Origin: Haematococcus lacustris
Lineage: Eukaryota; Chlorophyta; Chlorophyceae; Chlamydomonadales; Haematococcaceae
Assembly: GCA_030144725.1 (NCBI GenBank)
Contig: JASKMD010000029.1
Coordinates: forward strand, 8,166,443-8,230,442
Length of the DNA stretch: 64,000 bases
Direction: 5' to 3'
Shown here: positions 34,656 to 53,500 of the stretch, piece by piece
How the letters are laid out: every line of letters starts with the position of its first letter
How positions within the stretch are numbered: position 1 is the stretch's first letter
The notes under the pieces: model-generated
Database searches by the model: none
The model's input: only the letters and a program-made list of their open reading frames with translations
What the model was told of the DNA's origin: nothing
Translations under genes and position numbers: made by a program

Positions 34656-36013
34656 CTAAGTCCCGGCCTGGCTAACGAGCAGGCGTTCCTGTTTGACCCG
34701 GCCACTCAGATGGGCATGAGGCTGGACCCTGGTGCCATCCAGGCAGTCAGCGCAGCTTCCGGGGTGTGGAGTGCGGATGGCTGCTTGCAAGGCTTCTACA
34801 GGAGCAAGCTGACCAGGAGCCAGGTGCAGCATGACAGCGGCCTGATCCAGGCTCGACACAACTCTCAGCGGTGGAACGACAACATCAAGCTCGAGCTGCA
34901 GCACCTGGCAGCAGCCAGCCCAGCAGGCACCTCCCTGGTGGCCATCCAGCGGCATGTGGCCGTCACCCTGGCCACCTGGGATGCAGTGTGGGGGGAGTAC
35001 AGGCATCCCAAGTGGGCTGAGCAGAAGATGAGGCTGCATGGTGCGCAGGATAAGGTCCTGGAGCGCTACTGCAAGGTGGGAGTGCCAAGGGTAGGGGGGA
35101 AGTGGCAGGGCCAGAGGCTGATGACTGCCCCACATGTGACCTGCTAGGTGCCATGTCCCCAGTTCTGCCAAGGATGTCATGCGCGGTGTGTGCCTTGTGT
35201 GCCATGCAGTTGGAGGGGGAGGCAGCCAGCGTGTCCTAGCAGCAGTGGGGGACCCGCAAGCAGCTGGTGGTGTTCTTTGGCAACGCAGGCATTGGCAACC
35301 GAGGTGGCTGGGGGGCCAAGGCTGTGCTGCAGGCCTGCCGCAAGGTGGTGGAGAGGCCCAACAGCGGCAAGCCAACAGACAGGGTGACAGGCAAGGTGGT
35401 GACAGTGGATGAGTTCCGCACCAGCAGGGGTCAGCTCAATCATGAACAGCCCCCAGCCCTGTGAGGCGGAGCTGGACAGCAGCAAGCCCACCAAGCCTGA
35501 GGACTGGATTCCCAAGCCGGGTCATGTGCAGCACCGCTTGTTGCGGTCAGCCTGGAGCAAGCGGTTTGAGGCGCCAGTGCGGGGGCTCATGTGGTGCCCT
35601 TGGCTGGCCCAGGCCACCCCTGGGGACCTTGGCAAATGGGTGGACAGGGACTGCAACGCAGCCCTCAACCTCCAGCGGGCAGGGGAGGCCAAGTGGCGCC
35701 CACTGGAGCTGTGCAGGTGGCCACACCGAGGAAGGCTTCCAGCCAAGGGCAAGGAGTACCCAGCATTGGGCTTCAAGAAGCTGCGAGACCGAGCCCTCAA
35801 GGCCCTAGCCCAGCAGCCTGTAGCACAGTAGCACACAATGCTTGAACTGTTGCTTACATCAGAGCATGTGTTTCATGCCAACATCGATCGCCCGACCTTC
35901 GCAAGTGGGTTGGAGTAGGAAACCAGGTATTGGTACCGGCTGTAGGTCACAGTTACTTATAATTACAGATGACACAGCCCCTACCCGTTACCCGTTAGTA
36001 GGGGAATAATGTT
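34656..36013 (+). mobile_element. Fanzor/TnpB-like element, defective (copy B)
   Basis: The longest coding copy of the family. LDPGAIQAVSAASGVW carries the RuvC-I Asp (34725-34727). An intron with donor near 35076 and acceptor near 35201 is inferred. VVFFGNAGIGNRGGWG is followed by VVTVDEFRTSR with the RuvC-II Glu (35411-35413), and WVDRDCNAALN has the RuvC-III Asp (35649-35651). The order G-N-A-G...EFRTS...DRDCNAALN is that of TnpB and its eukaryotic relatives, which are RNA-guided nucleases. The usual four-Cys zinc ribbon between RuvC-II and III is not visible. Inactivating changes compared with copy D: TAG at 35237-35239 where D has CAG, and one extra G near 35427-35430. No N-terminal part is present. 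The tail 35851-36013 ends with the stem CCCCTAC/GTAGGGG (35978-36004). Confidence 0.8.
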
Positions 36014-36309
36014 CTGAGCCCAACAAGCATAATGAAACAAGAATAATGTGCGGAACCCACCCACCGGGGTCACCCCTGACTGGTGCTTATGAAACAGTCA
36101 CATGATTCAGCCTTTGCGTCAGCACTAGCTGACCGCCCGTCATACAGCCAGTTGCATGGCCCACATAATGCATGTGAAAGGGGCTTTGCCTGCCCGTGGC
36201 TGCCAGCAGCTCTTCGACCGACTCGACGCACCTGACACACGCACCACAGCCCGGCAGGTAGTAGTAGTTGTTACACTAAGGAGGTAGGGCTCGGGTGGAT
36301 ACAAGGCAA

Positions 36310-36545
36310 CCTCCAAAGGTAAAAGACTAAGGAGAGAACAGAGAAAAAGGGAAAGAGAAGGGGAACTACCTAGGAGAGAAAGAACTCAGAGAAGGAAGGG
36401 GAAGGGAGCTAAAGGGAGCGGGGGAGAGACCTCGAGAAGCGGAGAAGCCAGAGAAGCGGAGGAGCTAGGGACGCAAAAGGTTGGAGGGCTAGAAAGGACG
36501 CAAAAGCTAGGAGGGCTAGATAGGAGAGGGGAGTGCAACATGTTA
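36310..36545. repeat. Polypurine tract
   Basis: About 235 bases that are almost all A and G on + (GGAGAGAACAGAGAAAAAGG and similar), with repeats of AGAAGCGGAG and GAGGGCTAGA. It lies between element copies B and C. Polypurine mirror-like DNA can form triplexes. Confidence 0.8.
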
Positions 36546-36677
36546 TGAGTCAGAGGGACTAGGAGGAGTAACCGTGAAAATGACACTAAGGGACCCGTCT
36601 TGAGTAGAGATGAAGGGATGGGGATGGGGGAGGTTCCAGCCAGGAGGGTTGGGATGGGCTAGGGTGAAGTCTTGTAG

Positions 36678-37241
36678 GTGAAGCCAAAAGGTAGAGATAG
36701 CAAGCTGGCTGGCTGCAGAAATGGGGGAAAGGGTGGTAGGAGCGGTCGCTTGAGAGGTGGGGTGATGGGTGAGAGCCCAGAGACGGCGACGGCCAAAGTC
36801 CATCGCATCAAGGGCAGCCATGCAAACCAGGCTCCAGAGGGAAGGAGGGAAGGTAGGGGAGGGGGGGATGAGGCACCAGAGGGAGGATTGGTGAACTTGG
36901 GTGCCGAGGCTGAGGGAGAGCTGTTGTCTAATGGCAGGTGGCTGGACAGGGACTGCAATGTAGCGCTGAACATGCAGCGCATTGGTAAGAGCAAGTGGCG
37001 CGCGCTGGAGCTGTGCTGGTTGCCGGACCTGCCAGCTCTGCCAGCCAAGGGCAAGGATTACTATGAGCTCAAGTATAAGCGGCTGCAAGACAAGCAACCC
37101 AAGGCCCAGCAGCAGCTGCCTGTGGCATAGTAGTGTGTGTCCCCGTTTGAACTGTCATCAGCTTACAAGTACTACATGCATGGCATGCCAAATCTAGACT
37201 ATAGCCACAGGCGTCAGGCAATGGTCTAGGTGGTAGGCGCC
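36678..37241 (+). pseudogene. Fanzor/TnpB-like C-terminal relic (copy C)
   Basis: A frame open from 36678 to 37130 ends with GRWLDRDCNVALNMQR (RuvC-III Asp kept), KSKWRALELCWLPDLPALP and KGKDYYELKYKRLQD. The sequence before RuvC-III is unrelated to copies B and D, so the zinc-ribbon side was replaced or deleted. The flank after the stop matches copy E rather than the B/D tail, which defines a second subfamily. It lies 380 bases upstream of petC. Confidence 0.72.
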
Positions 37242-37622
37242 CTTGCCATGTGCATGTACCATGTGCATGGGGACATGACTCGACACAGCCCCGTAACACC
37301 ATCCTGAGTGGTCTCTAGTGGCACCTAGTCGTCCCTAGAGGTCCGACTCACATGGCGAGGGACGCGAGAGGCTGCCAGCAGAATGTTTATAAAGCGATTG
37401 TGGCGCTCGAAGGCAGATTCGGGGCTGAAGGAGGTAAGGTTCTCGCGAGCTTTTAAGGCTGTCGACGGGTTGTCACGGCAGTTCAGGTTGTGAACTTTGC
37501 ATTTCCTATCCGGCAGTAACAAAACCTCATGTTCACCACACAAACACACTAAAATCAAAGTGGGAGCCGTGCACTTGCCTACACCGACGTAGCAGCTTTG
37601 TATCACCTCAAACTCTGACCAA

Positions 37623-38788
37623 ATGGCTGTTTCCGTGTCATCTCGCACCGCTGCTGTCCGCCCAGCTGTGAGCGCTCCTCGCCGAGTGCGCAGCACCGTG
37701 GTGCGCGCAGCCACTGTCGCTGGCGATGTGCCAGACATGGAGAAGCGCAATGTGATGAACCTGATTCTGGCAAGCGGCGTGGGCTTGCCCGTGGCTGGCA
37801 TGGCAGTGCCCTTCCTGTCGTTCTTCGTGCCCGTGAGGTAACCCAGCAAGCATCCTCGTGGCCAGCCACGCGTCGTGGGACCCCTGGCTCAACCTGGCCC
37901 GTTAGGAAGTCTACCAGAGGTAGTAAAGGAGTGCACCTCTCCTACGTGCAGCGCTGGAGGTGGTGCTGGTGGCCAGGCAGCCAAGGACGCACTGGGCAAC
38001 GACGTCAAAGCCGCTGAATGGTTGAAGACGCACCCAGTTGGCGACCACAGCCTCGCCCAGGGTCTGAAGGTGCTGCAATCTTATCCTGTTCGTTGATGCC
38101 TTTCTGTAGCTGGCTTACGTTCGGCCTTGCGCGTTGTTTACAGGGCGACCCCACCTACCTCATCGTCAACAACGACGGCAAGATTGAGAACTTCGGCGTG
38201 AACGCAGTGTGCACCCACTTGGGCTGCGTGGTGCCCTGGAACGCGGTGGGTGATGTACACTGGCACTCTGGCCCTTGCATGTGCCATCATCACCATTCAC
38301 CCTGTGCACTGTACCTCATGGGTGTCACTATGGTGTACACTGCAACATTGCAGGCTGAGAAGAAGTTCAAGTGCCCCTGCCACGGCTCCCAGTACAACGG
38401 GGAGGGCAAGGTTGTGCGTGGCCCTGCACCCCTGGTGGGTTACGCATTCCAGAGTCTTGCCTGCCTGCTCCCCGGCAATTGCATGTAGGACACCAATCAC
38501 GGCCCACACTGCTCATGCGCCTGCAGTCTCTGGCGCTGGCGCATGCTGACATCAATGACGCCGATGTTGTCATCTTCTCCACCTGGTGAGTTGCAATCAT
38601 TTGTTGATATGGGGTGCTGGTCGATGCTACCGTAACACATGCCAGCACAGCTGTGCTAGGTTCATTTTTGCTTGGCCATTTTTGTGATGCACAGTGTGTT
38701 TTTGCTGTGTGCGACATCACTGCGTGGGGCCTAACTTTGCAGGAAGGAGACTGACTTCCGCACTGGCGAGGCTCCCTGGTGGAAGTAG
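37623..38788 (+). CDS. petC: Cytochrome b6f Rieske iron-sulfur subunit
   Basis: Six exons (37623-37837, 37952-38069, 38144-38245, 38354-38434, 38527-38585, 38743-38788) join in phase to 206 residues. PetC carries electrons from plastoquinol to cytochrome f in the thylakoid b6f complex. The start [20 protein letters not shown] is a chloroplast transit peptide. A single membrane anchor follows [16 protein letters not shown], then a Gly-rich hinge. The [2Fe-2S] ligands are in CTHLGC (exon 3) and CPCHGS (exon 4), with the closing strand [11 protein letters not shown]. All key residues are kept. The gene's last bases and 3' UTR start are duplicated at 41276-41381. Confidence 0.98.
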
Positions 38789-38875
38789 GCGTCAGTGGCA
38801 TGCACAGCCAGCATTGGTAGCATGGGCAGCCTAGCACCCAGCATGGTGGCAAGTGCCGCTCTGTGCACAGCTCAG
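38769..38875 (+). repeat. petC 3'-end segment, source copy of a duplication
   Basis: Stop codon region and start of the petC 3' UTR. The block CACAGCCAGCATTGGTAGCA, then TGGGCAGCCTAGCACCCAGC is repeated at 41276-41381, 2.5 kb downstream, in the same orientation. Confidence 0.9.
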
Positions 38876-39727
38876 GCTTGAGGCATCCTCTTGTTAATGG
38901 GCCAGGACGCCTACACCAGCTGCGTGAGCAACCGAGCTATGGGTGTGGAGACAGCAGTGGTCTGCAGGAGCCTTAGCTGCCCCCTGCAGCTTGAGGGGCG
39001 GTTAATGTGCATGGGCAGCGCGACAAGCAGCAAGGGCATGCACTGCTCCATGGCCATATTGCATGCATAAGTCGCAAGAGGGTAAGTAACTGGGTGTCGT
39101 TTTTCTCAGAGTATGAGATGATGTGTATGCCCTGTATGGCACCTGGAGGAGGAGCAATTGGATGACTGCAGTGTGCAGCCCTGTATGCCTCCATAACATG
39201 ACATGACATGCCATGACCATCCTTGTACGTGTTGCCTGTCCAGCACAGCAGTGATTATTGCGTCAGCGATATTTTGATGGCACCCTGGTTCCTTGAGTTC
39301 TTTCTCATTGGCCACCACTTGTCGGTGTCCTTGGTTGCGTTAAGCGGTGAGGGTCTGTCCACGTGCGTTCCGCAGTAAACGTACATCACAGCATTATGCG
39401 TTAGCTGCTTAGCTGTACTGCGTCCGCTTCCTGTCACGATGCTGACCTACATGTAGCAGACCATATCAAATCTCATGAATGTTTTGTGAGGCTCCAGTCC
39501 TCAGTTTCATTCTAGTCCAGCCCCGTACTTGCCCATCGTAATGACATGTTATACTCTGCTACGTGATGACATATTGTAAAAACAGCAAATTGCAAACCTT
39601 ACTCCAGCGACACGCTACCTGTCAGGATCCTGAGCTCCAAATTGAAACCAACAGTCGGATGGTTTATAAGCTCGTTGTACGGCCATGAATGCACTTTATA
39701 GGTGACTGAAAATATGCAACATATGTA
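38789..39727. other. petC downstream region, non-coding
   Basis: No gene is supported apart from the petC 3' UTR. A TGTAA occurs at 39575-39579, far from the stop. Words of CATGACATGACATGCCATG type recur near 39196-39215. Confidence 0.5.
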
Positions 39728-40484
39728 ATGGTGTGCTGTCGTCTTTTTGCGTCGCGTCGCTGCGACTTATGTATGCTGCACCGGTCAGCTAATCGCCAGC
39801 AATCACATACCTTGCTCGGCTCCTGCGCCTGCTACGTTGGCAAGCCGCAACCGGCCATCGCGTCACACGTCCCGCGGCCCCCGATTTTGGGACAGCTATC
39901 TTGGTCTTCCCAATGACGCTCTACTGAACGACCCAGTGACGTTGCGCGACGTGCTCCGAAGTACGCGCGCAGAACATCGACTTGTGATTCAAATCTGGGC
40001 GACGACCCTAGGTCTCATAGTCGCATTGCACGGTGCAGTGTGCACGACGCCGATGTCGTCGCTGGCGATGAGCTCAGTTCCAGTGTCGCCGCGGAGAATA
40101 GCCTTGGCTCCTGTCCGGGTTGTCAGCACAGCCTTGGCAGAGGCCGAGACAAGCTGGCCGCCATCAGCATGTCTAACAATGCCAGCGGGCCCCTCCGTCG
40201 TTCCCCCACCTCCTTTGATGAAAAATACGGCGCCGCGCAGCTTGCTGCACGCTCTGACAAGCTGCACCGCTTACTTCGACCAATGCCCGACTTGTTACGG
40301 AGCGAGAAGCAGCAGCAGGTGCGGGGGTTGCCGCGGCCATTTGTCGCGGATACTTGCAAAAGCATGAAATGCCACCTTTCCCACAGCCCTCCCCAACCTC
40401 CTTATCAACGTGCCTCATGCTTCAGTCGCAGGCGATGCAGGCGCTGTCTTTAGCCACCTGGATGCTGATGCTGTGGTGTTGCAG
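39728..40484 (+). other. Possible unrecognised exons
   Basis: Two + frames look coding-like: one with RFWDSYLGLPNDALLNDP (near 39880-39950) and one with SFDEKYGAAQLAARSDKLHR then RPMPDLLRSEKQQQ, ending at a CAGCAG/GTGCGG donor near 40319. They could be 5' exons of the PLATZ-like gene or a separate small gene. No domain is recognised. Confidence 0.35.
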
Positions 40485-48542
<8,058 letters not shown>

Positions 48543-50569
48543 TGCTGAGGGGGATGTGTGCTCTGCAGTCGCGGCTGCCAGCGGATGTGATAGGGGAGTG
48601 CTGGCCCTTGGGAAGGGAGGGGAGAGGAGGCTAGGGGAGGGGCAAGTGGAGGGCTAGTGCTCTGCCTCTAATGGCAGCTGCAGGGGGTGGAGGTGGTGGG
48701 GGCGTGCGGTGCCCACAGCTGACCAGAAAGGTCAGCAGCTGGACTGCTCATAGCGGTTCAGTGCAGCTGCTGAGTAGCTGCCCTCACCTGACTGCTTCAT
48801 GCTCATGGCTGACATGCATGCAGCTCAGGGTGGGCGGAGAAGAAAAAGAGCTAAAGAGGCGAAAGAGGCCAAAGGCTATAGAGAAGGCAGCTAAGGCTGA
48901 AGAGTGACCACTAGTACACAGCATGGTGTGACCACAACTACCCAGCGTTGTGTGACCATGACCACCCAGGTTAGTGTGACCACAGGCATCCTAGGTAGTG
49001 CGACCATGGCTGTCAAGAAGGTGAGAAGTATGAGAGGCACCATCACAGCTGTATAGAGCCGGCTGGGAGGTGGGGGCAGCTATAGGTAGTTGGTTAGTTG
49101 GGATGAGGCAGTCATCATAGCCAGAAGCTCTTTCCCCTGGGATGGCTTGTGGTGGATAGGGCGTCATGTCCTGCCCAAAGTGATCGGCTGTGCATTGGGA
49201 CTGGCGACAAGGAGCATGGGCCATGCGTATCAGGTGTGCATAGCGAGCGGTGGCATGGAGCATGGAGCACGCTTGTCTTGGATGAGGTGGGCTGTGCATG
49301 CATGTAACCCAGGTTGAAAAGCATCAAATGCATCCTATATGACGGCATTCGAGCATGTTTGCATGGGTCCAGGATGCCCTGCAATCATTGTGTTATCTGG
49401 GCATCGTGCATGCATCGGCAGGTGGCGACGCTGCTGCACCTGTGATTGGCCATGTTGGTCTACTGTGTGCATGGCAGATGGAATGGGCATGATGGTGGAG
49501 TAATTAGTGATGGTCATGTGTGATGTTTGTGTGTAATGATCATGTATGTGTGGTAGGGGTAGGGAGCTGGGTCGAAGCAGCCGACATTCATGGCTATTGC
49601 CAGATACGTACATAGCCGCATGGAGGAGAGTGGATGGCTGGATGGGTGGTTGTGCATGCGTTAACCGAAGATGTTCTTTAGCTTGCGGCCAGCACATGTC
49701 GCTGGCTGGTAGTACTGACGTGGTATTGGCGTCAACATTGACATTAGCATTGGTCTCTAAGCTTCAACGTTGCTTGCATTGCCATGGTGAAAGGCGGTAA
49801 GAGGTTGCTAGTGTGTTGACTGGGAACTGCAACCTGTTAACCATGTGCCTCTGCTCCTCCTTCTCCTATGTTTGGGGATTGGTGTTTTCCCCATTTTGGC
49901 TGGTGGAACCACATGTATACAACGCACCACGGCCAGTTCAAGCGATAGTGTGGGAGATAGGGTGCATGGATGGAGAGCAACCAAGGAGCAGTCGTAGTTC
50001 GCGCAGACTAGTCACGACAACCACCCTGTTTAACCTGCACCCGCGAGCTGCGTACATCATTGTGGCCTCGCCACTTCATCACCGTCACCGCCATTACATT
50101 AGCTATCTCTCCATGATGCATTTTACAAACGACGCAGACGAGACATGCCGCAACAGCTGCTAATAATCAGCTAGTATAAAGCGCAATTGTAATGGAAGCG
50201 ACACCGTGAATGGTACGTTACTCCCAAGAGGAGTAAGTGTCTCAATGGCTGGGCGTGAAGTCCATCAACTCTCACTCGTTGTGCGACCACCGCCATCTGG
50301 CGGCAGAGGTCAAGCTAGCTCGCCGCAGATGCGTACTGGGCCGCGCCTCACACCCTCACCGTCCCCGCAATGGCAGCTGTGACCAGGTAAGGTGCTCGGC
50401 GGTACAAGGCGCGGCGAGCACAGCTTGTCAACCGAGCTCCGCACGGGTCACAAGGAAGTCGCCGCGGCCTTCACTTTAGGTCGCTCGTATTACAGCGACT
50501 CTGCGTGGCATTGCGCTGCCATATGCGTCGCCCCAATCGAACTCGCCACGACCGAACCCATCGCTTGCT
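48543..50569. other. Intergenic region between convergent genes
   Basis: No gene is supported. The PLATZ-like gene ends at 48542 and the E2 gene ends at 50570 on the other strand. TGTAA on - at 50494-50490, 76 bases after the E2 stop, may be its poly(A) signal. Confidence 0.5.
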
Positions 50570-53500
50570 TTACATCACCAGCTGCTCTGGGTTCTCAATG
50601 ACTGCCTTGAGCGTCTGCGGGCAGGTGGTACACACCCCAGCGTCAGCAGGCTAGCACAGCTGGGCGCATTGGTGAGCGAGCAGACAGTCCCGACACCAGG
50701 CAGGTGACCAAGACTGACACCAGCACCAGGGGCAAGGGGAGCTAGCAGGGCAAGTAGCAGGGAGGAGGAAGGAGAGAGAAACAAGGGAAGGGAAAGGGGG
50801 TCAAATGGAGCAAGCTTGCCCTGACTTCCCCAGCTGTCTCCCCTTTCAATGCCTTATCCTTTTAGAGCCCCAACCCTTCTCTTTATACCTCAGCCCGTTC
50901 TTCTCTCCCGTCCTTCCCCTCTCTTCCCCTGTTTTCCTCTCCTGCCCTCTTCTGTCGTGCCCCTGACCCTCACTACCCACCTGCAGGAACTCTGCTGCCT
51001 GTGCGCCATACACCAGTCGGTGGTCAGCAGTCAGGTTCACAGTCATGACCTTCTTCACACCAATCATGCCATCCTCAGTAGCCACCACCGTGGGCTTGCT
51101 GGCGCCGATGGCAATGATGGATGCCGTGCCTGCACAGGTGCACACCACAGCAGCTGATAAGTGCTCAGATGATCAAGACCACCTGCCCACACACACGACC
51201 GCGCCAAGGAGCCACTCAGTTCCTCCTCAACAAACTTTATAACCATTGTGATGAGACATCATGGAAGAATGCCACTGGCACATGCAGTCACGCTTCCTGA
51301 CAACGCTGTAGGGCAGCACTGCCTCCCTGTGCAACCCTGGCTGCGTGACATGAGCCCATGTGGCCATCCTGAGCTTAACCCAGCCCTCCTCAGGTATGCC
51401 ATGCTCTGTTGCAGCTTGCACACAGTGTGACCTTGTGTAGGACAGCCACTTGAATTGCTCGAGCAGCAGGGTCAGGGTCAGGGTCAGCCACGTCTGCTCC
51501 ACTTCCCACCCCACCAGCATACCGCTGGCCTACTGCTACAAAGCCACCTGGAGGCAGGATGGCATCGAAGGCGGTGACTCCATACATGCCCAGGTTGGAG
51601 ATGGTGAAGTTGCCTGTGGTATACTCGTCAGGGGCCAGCTGCTTGGCCCGCGCCCGCTTCACTAGGTCGGCCCAGTTGCGCGACATCTGGTAGATGTCCA
51701 CACTGTCGGAGTTCTGTGGCAGCAGGTGAGGGGAGGGCAGGAGGTGTGACAGCAGACTCGGCCTCCTGGCAGCAAGTGATGCAAGGCTGTTGGGCGGCAA
51801 CAACAAGTCAGGGTGGGTCGAGTCAGATCAGATCGGGCCGGGTCAGGTCAGGTCAGGTCAGGTCAGGTCAAGTGAACACCCCATCCTTTAGGTTTCCTAC
51901 AGGACTTTGCTTATTAGGCAAATGGTGGAGGACTGTGGTGCTCTGCTGCGGCTGAGCTCCATCCCTATGCAGGCAAGCTGTGCCCTGATTGCATTGAGCG
52001 GGCCCGCAGCTCACTACATTCTTCTTAAGCCCACGCCAGACTGGTCATCACCGTAGCACTAGCTGCTACGCAATACCCGCCCACCCCCTGGATGCCATGT
52101 GGTCACCCCCGCCATTGGCTGCACCCCTGATAACTATCCGACTGATCTTTAAGAGTTTTTCAGCGATTCTTGCGCAGGGCTGTGCATCTCACGAGCGCGA
52201 GGCTAGCGGGCTGCTCGGGCTGATGTGCACCTGTGCCGGGGCGGGCGGGGGTGTTGAGAATTCTGGTCGCATTGTGCCGGGAATGGCCTGCTTAGTGGGG
52301 CTGTGGTCAGAGAACAGCTATCGCGCTCAGCGGCCCAGCTTTTCAAATGTTTGAATTTCTTGTCGGGCGCAGGATTTCTTGTCGGGCGCAGGACCCCCCT
52401 TGACATGTGTTCTAATGCTGTTGATATGCTTTAGGGTGCTGGTATGGCTTTTGGGCTGCCCTTGCACCGCAACTCGTGTCGCGTCACCCCATGTCAGTTT
52501 TTATGTTTTTTTACTTTCTTGACAATTTTTCAGAGTCCAACCAGGACGTCAAATGATAAACTGTCAGTTCTGTGCTGCTCCTTGTGTGGGCTTCTTACGT
52601 CTAATCAGGACAGAAGCGCGATGTCATCATGTTTGGGCCGTTTCATGAGTGGGCGGTCAACTTTTTCCCAGCTCAGTTTCTACATGTTTTTGACCAATTC
52701 TTGCTGCGCGTGGTTGCTCGGAAGTCGCAGGCATCAATGATCAGAGCATCCTGCAATTGGCAACTTGGCAGCAGCTTGCACATGGCACAGGTTCATCAGC
52801 AATCCGCCATCGCGGTCACGCCCCCAGCTTGGGAGATGGTTTCGATGCGTGCTGGGACGCAGCAGCACTGTCGCGTGCTGACCTGAAAATTTGAATTGTC
52901 CGTCGCGGGTTGGGGCCAGCCACCCGGCAAATCGTTGGGGCTGGCTGCACTTTAGTTAGGCCATAAGCAGCTCATCGCACCAATCGGCGGCCTCATCCGT
53001 GCAGAAATGAGTAGGAAAGGTATCTCTTGAGCCACGGGGGTGCAGCCAATGGCGGGGGTGACCATGTGTTCATTTGTGTTGAACCACACCCTCTACATGC
53101 CATGCACTCTATGCACTCTGGTGCATGTGCTCAAGGTCACCCACTCTTCCGCCCCGCCGCCCCTGCCCCTCATCCCCTGTAGCCTGTGGCACTGACCTTG
53201 AGTACAGGAGTGATGAGGCCGCCGTCCGGCATAGCTACTGCCACGGCTACGTTGATGCTGTCGCTGTAGGTCACACCAGCACCATCAGGTGTGACCGCTG
53301 CAGGCAATGTCATACATTCACCAAGTGGCGTAAGTCGCACTCGCGGCATGCAATTCTTTTTGCCCAGCATGGTGACCTGCTGATGGCAGGTCATCACAGT
53401 GCCTAACTAGGACTGACAGGTGCCTAGTGGTCACACAACACATAAAACAGACAGGTTGTTGAAACTGCACCCATGTTGTCACACATAAATCAATATTCAT

